64,000 bases of DNA from Pithys albifrons albifrons (GCF_047495875.1 NC_092486.1:3364195-3428194), one strand, 5' to 3'; shown: positions 1-12,880, counted from the stretch's first letter. Notes: generated by a model from the sequence alone, not told the origin. Made by a program: numbers and translations.

Positions 1-2141
1 TAGGGAAAGGGATAGGGATGGTCTAGACCAGGAATCCCTGTGGTGGGACAGGAATTCCTGCTGGGACACAGGAGGAGGCACCAGTGGCCTCGTGCCGGGC
101 ACCTGGGCCCACACAGGGCTCAAACACAAAGCATGGCAGCAGCCCCAGCCAGCCCCGAGCCACAAACTCTCCCTGGGATGCACACAAGGCCCTCACAGCG
201 TGGAAAATATTAATTGTGGTTTTCTGCTTCACTTTTTGATAATTTAGAAAGAACAAGGGAAAAAAGTATAAAGGAGGAAGCCACGTACAGTCACTCCGTG
301 CTGGTCCCACCCCCTTTATCTCTCCTTCCATTCGCTCACTGTCGGTGTGAAAGAGAAAAGAGAAGCTGAGCCTCTCACTGCCTAAATGTAGAAAGTTTTG
401 CTTCTAAATCAGTTTGTGATGGAAAGGAAACACGTCACGTCCCTGGGGAAGTGGCTGGTTTTGAGCAGCCACAACCCCAGCGCCGAGTGCTGCAATGGAA
501 CAGCCCAGCACTGAAATAGCTCCACACTCTGTTATTGCCACCGATAGAAGTTTTTTTCTCTGTCTACATGTGTCATTTTTAGCCTCCAGAGGAAGTTTTA
601 TTTGTATTTGTTACCTCGACTTTCCACTGTCGTGGCTTTTTGACTTTTTCATGCGAAGGACTGGGAGAAAACAAGAGTGGGGTGAGCTCAGGTGTGCTGG
701 GGTTGGTGGGGTATGAGGTGGTACCCACGGCACTGTGAGCATATCCCAGGCATTCCAGCATGGATTCCCCAGCCTTGCAGAGCCCAGTGGAATTCAAAGG
801 CCACAGGCCCATGGAAACACACAATCCCATGGATTTTGGGGGGCTGTGAGCTGAGCTGAGCCCTGGTGTGGCTGTGGGATGGACACAGCAATTCTGTGCT
901 CCCCAGGATGGTGTTAAGAGGTGGGTTCAGGTGCTTCCAGCCTTTGTCCAAAGCAAACCCACCCCCTGGAATGACTGAGGAAAAGGAGGACCTGGAGTTA
1001 AAAAATAAAATAATAGTGAACTTGTGGAAATTCAATATTCCTGGTGAGCAGTGGCAGTGCCCAGCAGAGCAGGGGGGGAGTTTCTTCCCCAAACTGGGCT
1101 GGACCAGAAGAAGCTTGTGCTAAAGACAATCCCTGAATCAACAGGGTAATAATTACTTATTTTTAATAATCATTGAAAAAATTACTCTAATGAGAGAAAG
1201 TCTCAAGAGGAGCCAGCCCTGGGTCTCATCCCCTGATGGAGAGCAGGAGGATTCTCCCCTCCTGTGGGACCACCCTGGAAAAATGCAGATGTAGGACCAG
1301 GGGGGGTTAAGGAGCAGAGAATGGGGACACCTCTGGCACCCCCAGTGATTCAGTGCCATGTGGGGATGACACGGGGACAATCCAGCTCTGAGGAGCTCAG
1401 CAGTGCCAGGCAGCAGCTCCCCCTCCAACAGGGACTTGCTCAAGAAAGGATTAGCAGGATCAGCTGATGATGATCTAAGCGCATAACTATATCAACCTGT
1501 GAATTAATTAATGATATCTCACACCTCGGAGTGGCTCTATCTGCAGATCTCTGCACTCCTCAAGCTGAATTAAGCCCTGCTGCACCCCCCGGGAAATAGG
1601 TCAGGAGGGATAATCCCCTTGTGCCGGTGGGGACGCGGCGGCACAACGTGGGCATAAACAAGGCTGCCCGTTCTGGGAGCCAACGTGGGAGATTTTCCAG
1701 CATCAGCATCCCTGTGGGATGCAATGGGACTCAGTTCTCCATTTCCACCACGGACTGGGAGATGGTGGGATGCTCCAGTTCCCAGTGCTTTGCTCCCATC
1801 TCTCATCCTGGTGCTGTGGACACACAAAGCCCCAGTGCCAAGAGCTGGTGATGGTGGTGGGTGCCTGCACTGGGAACTGGTGGCTTGGCTTTGCTGCCAG
1901 ATCAGCCTCTCTGCTGATCCATGAACCAGGCAGGCCCTGGGAGAGGCAATTGGGCTGGGGCAGGAATTTTGGGCTCCTGTAGTAACAGGGAAGGCAGGTG
2001 AAGGGTGTCCCCCCACCTCTGTGTCCATGCCAGCACCCAGAGGGGACCAGCAGGCAGCAAGGGGCATGTGGGCCGGTCCTGGAGTGATGGTTTCATTAAT
2101 TAGTAATAACTAATTATTACTGGGCTTCCAAAATGCTGTGT
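1..2141. other. Intergenic, no gene recognised
   Basis: Mixed-composition DNA with only short open frames, none with recognisable domains. AT-rich non-repetitive patches (about 350-640 and 1,480-1,580) could be regulatory, but nothing in the sequence proves it. Confidence 0.6.
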
Positions 2142-2535
2142 AGAATCATAGAATCAGTTGGGTTGGAAAAGCCCTCCGAGATCATCAAGTCCAACCCTTG
2201 ATCCAACCCCACTGGGATCACCAGCCCAGGGCACTCTGTGCCCTGGGCTGGTGATCCCAGTGGGGTTGGATCAAGACCTGGTGGATTCTCCCTCAGTGCC
2301 ACATCCACAGAATCATAGAATGGATTGGGTTGGAAAAGCCCCCCGAGATCATCAAGTCCAACCCTTGGTCCAACTCCAGTCCCTTTACCAGATCATGGCA
2401 CTCAGTGCCACGGCCAAGCTCAGTTTCAAACCCTCCAGGGATGGGGAATCCACCCCCTCTCTGGGCAGCCCATTCCAGCCCTGAGCACTCTCTCTGCAAA
2501 GAATTTTTTCCTGATATCCAACTTAAATATAACAT
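2142..2535 (-). mobile_element. CR1 LINE 3' fragment with palindromic tail module
   Basis: Read on the minus strand, it ends in the CR1 3' terminus: a block with GGACTTGATGATCT and GCTTTTCCAACCCAAT, then ATTCTATGATTCTA. The terminus occurs twice, at about 2,142-2,197 and 2,308-2,365. Between them lies a perfect palindrome (2,198-2,274) and a GTGGCACTGAGGGAGAATCC-type linker. The remaining part (to about 2,535) is CR1 3'UTR containing CAGAGAGGGGGTGGATTCC and GGAATGGGCTGCCC. It is heavily 5'-truncated, as is usual for CR1, and has no coding capacity. Confidence 0.9.
2198..2274. repeat. Perfect 77-bp palindrome (37-bp arms, 3-nt loop)
   Basis: The left arm 2,198-2,234 begins TTGATCCAACCCC and ends CCCAGGGCAC. 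The loop is TCT (2,235-2,237). The right arm 2,238-2,274 is the exact reverse complement. It lies inside the tail module of the CR1 copy around it and recurs elsewhere in the window. Confidence 0.95.
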
Positions 2536-5500
2536 CAGAGGAGCTTTTGGGGGGCTGTCTGAGGGACCCACACGGCCCTGTAAGAGCTTGTTTGGTTTGA
2601 GTGTCCTGGCCCCTCATCCCACTCACTGGGGCTGGACCATTCAACCAGACTCTTGCAGCATCCTGGGATGCAAATTCCAAGCGTTCCTGAGGGAAAGCAG
2701 CTGCCTGGCTTTACCCAGAGACCTGCCAGACATCCCGGGATGAGCGCTTAAGGGATGCTCAGCAGGGAGAAACTCTGCCCAGGTTTTGTTTCCTCTTTCA
2801 GCTGCTCCCCGAGTCGGTTTGGGCTGGGTCTGTTCACAGCCGGTGGGAAGCTCCCAGCCTCTCCCACTCCACCGGGAGCACGAGCACCTTCAGATGTGGT
2901 TTGCCCCAAAACTCTCCTGGGCAGGACAAGAAAACAAAGCGGATCTGATATGGTGGTCCCAGCCCACCAGCTTTGCTCCTGCCCAGGGTGTGGGATGCCT
3001 GGTGCTGCCCTGTTTATCCCAGCTCCTGCAGGATGAGGGCGATGCCTCCTGGGTTCGCATCCCGAGGCGTGCTGGAAGGTGCTGGATGGCTGTGCCAGCC
3101 ACCTCTGCCTTCACCAGAGGACGGACGGACTCGCCCCGCGGTCCCGCCGGCTTGTCCTCACTTGTTGGCGGCTCTCGCTTCCCATTCCCTGCCCGCAGCC
3201 CCGCAGGTCCTCAGCCAACCTCCCATTTCCTCATTGCTAGGAAGTGGCTAATTCCCCCCGGGCCGGTTTCAATGGCTCGCAGATCCCTCGCTCTTTTGGC
3301 TTCTCCCCAGTTTCTGCAGTGGTTGAAGCGCAGCCCTGGGGAGCAGCGCTTTCCCAGGCACACAGCCTTTGGATTTCACTGGCTGGGAAGGCATCCATCC
3401 CTCACAACGGGTTGGATACCCCCGTGTTGGATTCACCCCCGCTCCAGCTCTGCAGCCTCTGAGCTGTGCTCGCACAAGGCTGAGCCCTTTTCCCTGGGAT
3501 GCGGCAGATTTGGGGAGTTCTGCCGCCCTTTGCTCGGCTCCGTCAGGGAACGCTCCCACTCCAGAGTGGTGTGTCATGGCACAGCCCTCGGGGCTGAGAC
3601 GCACGAGTCCATTTCCTCTTCTGTTTCTTGGTTTCACATTAAATAAAGCCCTCGTGATGCCTCTCTGCAAACCCCTCTCTGGGGTCACTCCAGGGCTGCT
3701 TCCTGGGGCCACCACGCCGAGGTTCCTGCTGGTCCCAAACACCTTCCTTGGTTTTGCAGCCCAATCCATGCTTGATCCCTGGCTGGAACCCCATCGTTCC
3801 TAGCGGTGCTGCTCCCTCAGGACCACTTTCACTCCACCTGCTGTTTAGTTTTCCTGCTAATCACACTGTCTCCTTATCTCCAGGTCACCCTGCACCAGCC
3901 ACCACCATTATTGTTCCCTGGCTGGATAACAACAGGAAAGACCTCCGGGCTTGGAAAACGAGACGTGTCTTGGACTTAGATGACCCAGAGATTCCCAGTC
4001 CCCCTGGTGCATACAGCAATGTGCCCCTTGCTGCCACAACCTGAGGTCACCCACTGCCCTGGGAGCACTGGGAAATGGTGGGATGCTCTTTGGGGTGATG
4101 CCAGGACAGGGATGGCAGAGATTTGGGGACCGTGGGGTGCAGGTTGAGCTTCCTCAGGATGCTCCTGTTGATGTTTCCCAGACCTCCAGCCATCTCCCAG
4201 TGCTGTCCCCTTCAGGGACTGACCCTGGCCACCCAGAACCCACTTTCCTGTGGTGTGAAGTGCTCCAGGATTAGCAGGATGGCTTTGCAGCTGCTCTCTG
4301 CTCCTGAGGGCTTTTGCTCCCCATCCCAAGCTTTTCATGCTGCTGCTGCTCAGGTTGAGGCAGGGCTGGTCCCTCTCTTGCCACAGGGGAAACTGAGACA
4401 GGAAAGGGCTTCCCACAGTGCTCCTTTAGTTTCCCCCACCAGCCACCCTGGGTTTTGGCTCGTGGGGATTTGTCCTTTGGGATCAACCCAGAGACACCCC
4501 AGGGCAGCAAGTTCTGCCCGTAGGTCCCTCCACCCTCCACAGGAGGAGGAAGATGCTCGTCTCCTTTTCCATGAGGGAGATGCTCGTCTCCTTTTCCATG
4601 AGGGAGATGCCTGTCTCCTTTTCCATGCATATTTCAGTGTGAGAGTTTCTGAATATTTCCGGAGGAGGAGGGTGTGGAGTTTTCACAGGCAAATCAGGAA
4701 ACCCAGGTGAGGCTGTGGAAGGACGCAGGTCATGCCAGGAGGGTGTTGGTCCAGGATCAGGAAGGTGCTGCAGTTTCTCCTGGCTGGAGCTCTCTCAATG
4801 CAGAGTTTGGCCTGAAACGAGGATTTCCCACACCCAACAGCAGTGGAGAAAGTTTCTCCTCCTCCAGAAATTATGGATTACCCTGAATCCCATCCCTGCC
4901 GGTGCTGAGGATCTCTCACATCCAGGCCAGAGAATAAATTGCTGCAGGTGCAGCCACATCTGGGCAGCTGTTGTTTGCCAGGGGGAACTGACACCCCCGG
5001 ACTGCCACATCCCACCTCACCACTTGCAAACAAAACACTCACAGCCCTGAGAAACCACGGCGGCTTCATCAGATACCCCTGCGACACCCACCCGTGGTTT
5101 GGGTGGCTCGGGGTGTATCTTTTCCCTTCTCCAGCTGCTCGAGAAGAGTTTGTGTTGTCGACCATCCAGGCAGCCGCCCACACACATGGACCCGACTCAG
5201 TCGTCCCCGGGGTGGGAGGCAGGTGACCTTTCAGGTCTGTTTATGACTCTGTGACCTTACCAGTCCCAGATCTACATCTACAGCGAATCCAAGGGCCTGG
5301 GGAGAAAAAACCTCCACGGTCTGGTAAGTGTGTGCCTCAGGCTTCATGTCTGAGCATCCTTTGTAATCCAGGATGAGGTGACAATAATGGGCATCATCAT
5401 CATCATCATTACTGGCGATCTGTCTCTCTCTTTGTGAAGCGGAAACACCACCAGTGAAGCCCGAAACCCACGGGCATGCACAGTGCAGAGCTTTGCAGAG

Positions 5501-6177
5501 CTCCTGACACACTGAACAAGACGGTGAGAAGCAACTCGTGACGATCCTCAGCCTCCAAGGCTCGGCTCCGTCCAAGCTCAGCTCTCACCTCAAGCCTAGC
5601 AGTGAGGTTTTGGGAATGAGCATCCCATCTGCCTCACCACGAGGCACAAAACCCAGGCTCATGCTCCTCTCCCTGTAAGTACGTTCGAGATGTCTTTAAT
5701 TAGGGTGAAAAGCTCTGAGGAATTCCCCTTTTCTCTAAGCCCCGGTGGTCCCTGGAGGGTCGGCACTCGGCAGCCTCTGGCCCGGCCACGGCACAGCCCA
5801 GAGCACCTGCAGGGCTCATGGCACATGAATCAGGGCCCCGTCACAAGACTGAGAGCAGTGAGAAGTCACCCATCAGCTGACAGCACCCAGAGGGACACAG
5901 TGACAACCCCACGGGGTGCTGGTGTGGGTTTGGCACAGGGATGGGGGCCCTGCTGCTCTCAGCATCCCACAGGGAGGACCAGGCTGGGGGCTCTGGTTTC
6001 CTTGCTGAGGAGAAGCTGCCAAAACTTGGGTGGGTGTTACAGGGACTGAACCAGGTGGGACAGCAGTAAATAACGTCAGGGCTTGTCACAAACCCTGCAC
6101 AGGCTGTGGGGGAGAGCTGAGGTGAGGGGGGACAGGAGCAATAGTGGTGTGGGACACTTGGAGGGGATGGCAGCATT
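2536..6177. other. Intergenic, no gene recognised
   Basis: No coding region can be supported. The open frames here (the longest at 2,786-3,646 and 4,123-4,710) lack recognisable domains, overlap open frames on the other strand and fit chance in GC-rich DNA. A short imperfect duplication (GAGGGAGATGCTCGTCTCC type) lies at about 4,550-4,625, and an (ATC)n run at 5,391-5,410. Confidence 0.55.
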
Positions 6178-6660
6178 TCATAGAATTCTGGAGTGGTTTG
6201 GGTTGGAAGGGACCTTAAAGACCATCTTGTTCCACCCCCTGCCATGGACAGGGACATCTTCCACTATCCCAGGTTGCTCCAGCCTGGCCTTGGACACTTT
6301 CAGGGATGGGGCAGCCAGAGCTTCCCTGTGCCAAGGCCTCCCCATCCTCACAGCCAGGAATTCCTTCCCAATATCCCATCTAATCCTGCTCTCTGGCACG
6401 CACTTACCCTTTGTCCTGTCCCTCCATTCCTTGTCCCAAATCCCTCTCCAGCTCTTCTGGACCCCCTTTAGGCACTGGATGGGGCTCTCAGGTCTCCCAG
6501 CCTGGCTCCAGAGCAGAGGGGCTCCATCCCTTAGAGCACCTCTGTGGCCCCCTCTGGACTTGCTCCAGCAGCTCCATGTCCTTTCTGTCCTGGAGTTCCC
6601 AGGGCTGGAGCCAATTCTGCAGGTGGGGTCCCACCTGAGTGGGGCAGAAGGGGAGATCCA
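6178..6660 (-). mobile_element. CR1 LINE fragment (older subfamily)
   Basis: The minus strand reads as a CR1 3' region of a different subfamily from the copy at 2.1 kb. It shows GGTCCCTTCCAACCCAAACC, a CCATGGCAGGGGGTGGAA-type block, and further upstream CR1 sequence with TTGGGACAAGGAATGGAGGG. It extends about 480 bp without the palindromic tail. It is interrupted by neither of the insertions seen in its relatives at 40.9 and 48.4 kb, so it serves as an intact reference for them. Confidence 0.88.
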
Positions 6661-7545
6661 TGTGTGTGAAATACCATGAAATCAGATGTCAACGGTGACT
6701 GCTGAGTTACTGAAACTCCCAGATCAGGATGGGGCTCACACGAGTCAGGTGTGTGGGATGATGAAAATAAGTGAAACTTCTCATCTGCAGCCTCCATCCA
6801 GCCCGAGCTGTAATTCAAAACCATCCAGAGCATCCCAGATGAGACTCTCTCTTTCTTTTCCCCTCCCTTTGGATAAAGAATTCTGCTTGGGATGCTCCGA
6901 CCCATTAAGCTGAGCTGTAACTAAGCCAGTCTAACCCCCATGCGGCGTTTTCATGCCAGTCTAAGGCTGCCTTGGTTTATTTTGGCTTCAGGCCGTTCCC
7001 CATCAATTGGCATCAAACCACTATTAGTAACTGAGCCGTCCCTCTCTCATGGGCCGGGTTTAACGGCGGGTCCTCATGACTCAGGAGCTTTAAACCCAGC
7101 TTTAAACCCAGCTTAAACCCCGCCGTGAGGGTTTGGGGTGTTATCGCTGCCCCCACAGCCCCAGCCACGCTGCCTGGGCAGGGAACAGCTGCATTCCCAG
7201 CGGGAAAAGGATGACACTCGTGTCGGGAAGCGACAGAAGCGATTCCACATTGTCGTGTCACTGTCACGCGTGGGGGGCAAACATCCACCCGGGTCAGTGT
7301 GAGCCCAGTGTGGGGCTGGCACTCGTGGGGATGTTGGTTTTTCTGGTGCAGGGTGAGGATCTGGGCTTGCTCCGGAGCAGGAATTCCCTCCGGGACCCTC
7401 GTCCGTGGGTGCCTGTAAGGCCGAGCAAACCCACACCCCTGCACTATAAATCTGGAGAAACAGAGTGGTGGTGGTGGTGCCGGACACTATTGATGGTTGA
7501 GGAGGAGCGGTTGGGTTTTGGGGGGTCCCTGCTCTGACCTGCGTG
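6661..7545. other. Intergenic; non-repetitive patch 6,900-7,110 may be regulatory
   Basis: No gene is seen. A non-repetitive patch (about 6,900-7,110) with short direct repeats (CCAGTCTAA twice, AAACCCAGCTTTAAACCCAG) is bounded by CR1 on the left and the CpG-rich block on the right. Its position about 3 kb upstream of EGR3 would fit a distal enhancer, which is inference only. Confidence 0.4.
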
Positions 7546-8050
7546 GGGCTGCGGGGCCGCGGGAGCGGGACACGCAGCGTGGGGACCCGCAGCATCCTCA
7601 GCGCGGCGGAAGCGGGCGCGCTCCCGCCGTGGGAATGCGGGGATGGGAAAGGCTCTGGGAGCACTTCGGGGAGTCAAGGGGGGTCGACGGGATCCCTTTC
7701 TCACCCCCGCGGGTCGCGGCGGTGCTACCCGAGGGGGTGCGGGCGGCGCATCCCCCTCCGCGCCCCGCGCCCGCCCCGCACCTCGGCAGCGCCGGGGGCG
7801 CCGGAACCCGCGGCCAAAGAAGGGAGCGGAGGCGGGGCCGGATCCAGGCCTTGTATGGCGCTTCCCCTCGGCCGCCCGCCCGTCGCCGCCCCGCTCCCCC
7901 CGTTCCCCGTCCCCCCCCGCCCGCCGCCGCCGCCGCCGCCGCGCTCCCCCCGGGCCGCGCCGGGCCACGGGCGGGGCGGGCGATGGGCAGGGTGGGGGGA
8001 TTGCGGCTGTGGGGGGCGGCTGGAGGGGGGCTGGGGAGGGGGGAGAGTGA
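7546..8050. promoter_or_regulatory. CpG-rich block upstream of EGR3 with CArG-like site
   Basis: The block is dense in CpG and GCC/CCG runs. It contains CCTTGTATGG (7,849-7,858), one base away from the SRF CArG consensus CC(A/T)6GG, shortly downstream of GGCCAAAGAAGG. It could be a distal serum-response enhancer for EGR3 or a separate CpG-island promoter. No convincing ORF starts here. Confidence 0.4.
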
Positions 8051-8059
8051 AAAGAAGCG

Positions 8060-8420
8060 AGGGTGAAAGGAGGAGAGTGCCCTGCAAAGGATGGGGGTGA
8101 TCAGGGTGCCAGGCTCTGCGAGGGTCTGTGCAGGGTTGGGGGCTTTGCACAGGATGGGGGTTCTGCAGGGATAGAGGGGTTCTGTACAGGATGGAGAGGG
8201 GGTTCTGCAAGGATAAGGGGGTTCTGCAAAGATAAGGGGGCTTTGCAAGGATGGAGGGGCTCTGTGAAGGATTGGGGGGGTTCTGTGCAAGAAAGGGAGC
8301 TCTGCACAGGATGTGGGGCTCTGCAAGGGTATGGGGGTTCTGTGCAGGATGTGGGGTCTACTCGGGATACGGGGGGTCTGCCCAAGGTGGGGGGGCTTCT
8401 AAAAAATCGGGGTTTGTCAA
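8060..8420. repeat. Degenerate minisatellite, about 17-25 bp units
   Basis: Many imperfect copies of a GGTTCTGCAAGGATGGGG-like unit with variable spacing. It produces spurious glycine/cysteine-rich open frames on both strands. Confidence 0.8.
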
Positions 8421-8433
8421 GGAATGGGCGCTG

Positions 8434-8516
8434 CTGCAGTGACTGGGGGGCTGCAGTGACTGGGGGGCTGCAGTGAATGGGGGGCTGCAGTGACTGGGGG
8501 GCTGCAGTGAATAGGG
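8434..8516. repeat. 17-bp tandem repeat, about 5 copies
   Basis: The unit is CTGCAGTGACTGGGGGG, with AATGG and AATAGG variants. Each unit carries a PstI-type CTGCAG. Confidence 0.9.
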
Positions 8517-8819
8517 GAGTCCTGAAGAGGATGGGGAGAGGCCTTGAAGTGGATGTGGGGGACCCTGAAGTGGATGGTGACCCCTAAGTTGGCAGAGCAC
8601 ACGGGCCACTCCCCCCGCACTCCCAAACAGGCCGAGTCAGGGCTCCACTCCCGGTACACGCTCCCCTCGCCCTGCCCTCCGCAGTGTCCCCCCACCCACA
8701 GTGCCCGGGCCTGGCATCGCCTCCCCAGCCACTCGGTGTGTCCGTCCCACCCTCCCCGCAGCCAGTGCCCGGTCCCCTCCTGCCGCAGCCCTCCCGTAGC
8801 CCGGATTTCACTCCCATGG

Positions 8820-8990
8820 CAAAGCCGGCCCTGCAGGAATTGGGTAAGTGGAGCTATTGCAACACAGCATTTTTCCATACATTTGCTATATAACTCGGAG
8901 GGTTTTAAAGATAGCATCAGTTGGCACACTTAGCACGAAACCACCTAATTACTGACGCCTTGGAAGTGCCAAACTTTTAAAGGGGGGAGG
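8820..8990. promoter_or_regulatory. AT-rich non-repetitive block, possible conserved regulatory element
   Basis: An abrupt AT-rich island inside GC-rich flanks, about 1.2 kb upstream of the EGR3 promoter. It contains CTATTGCAACA, GCTATATAAC (MEF2-like), a homeodomain-type CTAATTAC and CACTTAGCAC. It is neither tandem repeat nor CR1. The composition contrast suggests retained function, but conservation cannot be tested here. Confidence 0.35.
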
Positions 8991-9555
8991 TGAGGTTAAA
9001 ATCACAGGCGACCAACAAGTGTTACCTGTTTTTAAAGTATTCCAAGCGCTGTTCTCCACGGGAGCCGGGGCATGGAGAGGGGGCGGCTCAGGGTAGAGCC
9101 ACCCCCTGTCACCACTGCCACCACAGCGAGGGGATGGAGGCTTCTGCAGCCCCTCCTCTGACCCTCTCCTTCCCACCAAACTCCACTGCCTGGCGCTGTG
9201 GTTTTCCACGCACAGCTCCCATCCCGTTTCTCTTCCATTCCTGCTTGCGGGATGGGGTTTGCGGCCGGTTCCACCGCGCTCCTGGCCTCCAGTGGAGGAA
9301 AAAAACCCTCCCGGTAAGAGGCTGGCTCTGAGCAGCCCCAGGGGCGGCCGCAGGGTCAGGCACGGCGGGGGCGGGCTGTCCCCGCGCCCCCGCTCCTTCC
9401 CGGGGGGAATGATCCGGGCAGGGAAGAGCTGGAGCGGCCGCCACCTGCGCTCCGTGAGGATCCGGCATCTCTCGGTGGGGCGGTGTCAGAGCCGGGTGCG
9501 ACCCGCGGCCCGGTGCAGTGTGCCCGGTGCCCGATGACCGGTTCGAGATGTAGAG

Positions 9556-9960
9556 TGCCCTGTGCCCCGTGCCCAGTGCCCAATGCCCGGTGCAGGATGC
9601 CTGATGCACGTCCGGGACTCGATGCCTAGTGCAGAGCACCCGCTGCCTTGTGAAGGGTTCCCGGCGCTCCGTACCCCTTGCCCTGTGCAGGATGCCCAAT
9701 ACCCGGTGCTCGGTACCCCTTGCCCTGTGCAGGATGCCCAATGCCCGGTGCTCGGTACCCCTTGCCCGGTGTAAGATGCCCGGCATTTCTTTCCCGGTGC
9801 GGGATGCCTGATACCCCGTTCCCGGTACCGCTTTCCCAGTACGGGATGCCCTGTGCCCGGTACCCCTTTCCCAGTGCAGGACACGCAGTATCCCTTCCCG
9901 GTGCCCGGTGTGTGATGCCCGATATCCGGCACCCCTTTCTCGGTGCAGGATGCCTTGTGC
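9556..9960. repeat. Degenerate minisatellite upstream of EGR3 promoter
   Basis: Imperfect units of roughly 20-45 bp are built on CCCGGTGCAGGATGCCC and GGTACCCCTTGCCC. They lie about 150-550 bp upstream of the EGR3 core promoter. Confidence 0.8.
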
Positions 9961-10104
9961 CCGGTGCCCCCTTGCCCCGGGATGGGGTCCTCGGTGGTGC
10001 CCCTTGCCCCGGGGCAGGGTCCCGGTGGTGCCCCTTGCCCCGGTGCCCTCGTCCCCCCGTCCCCGCGCGCGCCGGTCCCGCTTCCTGCTCTCTCTCCCCA
10101 AACG

Positions 10105-10230
10105 TTCCATTGTGCGGAGCTTCCATTGTGACGTCTCGGCCTCGGCTCGGCTTTGTCTGTCCATATATGGGCAGCTACGTCACGGAGCGCTCACATAAAG
10201 GCCCCGCGGAGTCCCCGTCGGAGCAGTCGG
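10105..10230 (+). promoter_or_regulatory. EGR3: EGR3 core promoter: CArG box, two CRE sites, TATA-like box
   Basis: In order: a duplicated TTCCATTGTG (10,105-10,114 and 10,121-10,130); a CRE-like TGACGTCT (10,129-10,136); a perfect CArG box CCATATATGG (10,161-10,170); TACGTCA (10,176-10,182), a CRE on the minus strand; and a TATA-like CATAAAG (10,194-10,200). The start site is therefore expected near 10,222-10,230. SRF/CArG plus CREB sites are the usual immediate-early arrangement of EGR genes and fit induction by growth factors, calcium and neuronal activity. The transcription start is inferred from TATA spacing only. Confidence 0.85.
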
Positions 10231-10622
10231 GCGGCAGCGAAGGAACCGGCGAGCGGAGCGGGGCCGAGCGCGGGGGGGAGCGGGGCCGGGAGCCGGCGAG
10301 AGAGAGAGAGAGAGGAGGGGTTAAATCCTCCCCCCCGCCCCGCTTCTACAATCACATCTGCCAGCCAGATCGCCCCCCCCTCCCCCTCGAGGAAACACCA
10401 CCAAGGGACCCACGGAGGACCGCGCCCCCCCCCGCGCCCCCTCCTCCGCGGCCACCCCCGGCCCCCCCACCCCCGCCGCCGCCTCCTCCTCCCCCCCCCG
10501 CGCCGCCCCCGCCCCAACTTTTTTTCTTGCATGATTTCCCTCGCACGGATTTGCCACTCGGATGTTGTTTCCTCGGGAGCTGAGCTCGGAGCCACGTTGA
10601 ACCAGCCTTTTCCTCCAGTGCT
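10225..10622 (+). other. EGR3: EGR3 5'UTR (predicted)
   Basis: About 400 nt, very GC-rich, with purine (GAGAGA) and long pyrimidine/CCG tracts (10,370-10,520), so it should be strongly structured. Two upstream ATGs lie in its last 92 nt. There is no in-frame ATG upstream of 10,623. Confidence 0.65.
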
Positions 10623-10626
10623 ATGA
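10531..10626 (+). other. EGR3 uORF 1, 31 codons, overlaps main start as ATGA
   Basis: The ATG at 10,531 has a weak context (T at -3, A at +4). The frame encodes 31 residues beginning MISLARICHSD and stops at TGA 10,624-10,626. That stop shares bases with the EGR3 ATG at 10,623-10,625. Such an overlap allows leaky scanning or termination-reinitiation. Whether it is translated is unknown. Confidence 0.45.
10562..10600 (+). other. EGR3 uORF 2, 12 codons
   Basis: ATG at 10,562 in weak context and stop TGA at 10,598-10,600, nested in another frame within uORF 1. It is short enough to allow reinitiation at the EGR3 start 23 nt downstream. Confidence 0.35.
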
Positions 10627-10776
10627 CAGGCAAACTACTGGAGAAGCTGCCGGGGACCATGAACACTTTGATGAACCAATTGCCTGACAATCTGTACCCA
10701 GAGGAGATCCCCAACTCTTTGAATATCTTCTCCAGCACCAGCGACTCGGTGGCTCACTACAACCAGATGGCTGCAG
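10623..10776 (+). CDS. EGR3: EGR3 exon 1 coding part, residues 1-51
   Basis: Encodes the EGR3 N-terminus, starting [15 protein letters not shown] and containing the family-typical [13 protein letters not shown]. It ends after one base of a codon at the donor AG|GTAA (10,777). The ATG has G at -3 and is the first in-frame start. Joined to the exon at 11,838, base G plus AT makes Asp52, giving [10 protein letters not shown] across the junction. Human EGR3 has MATENVMD there (from memory). The two-exon structure with a short first coding exon is the EGR family pattern. This N-terminal part belongs to the activation region and has no DNA-binding role. Confidence 0.96.

Positions 10777-12880
<2,104 letters not shown>

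Noticed and set aside
2198..2274. Palindrome as a microRNA precursor or bacterial-type terminator
   Set aside because: It recurs as part of CR1 tails with perfect complementarity and a 3-nt loop, which fits a repeat-borne inverted duplication better than a processed miRNA hairpin.
2786..3646. 286-codon open frame upstream of EGR3
   Set aside because: No recognisable domain, overlapped by open frames on both strands, with no conserved start or splice structure.
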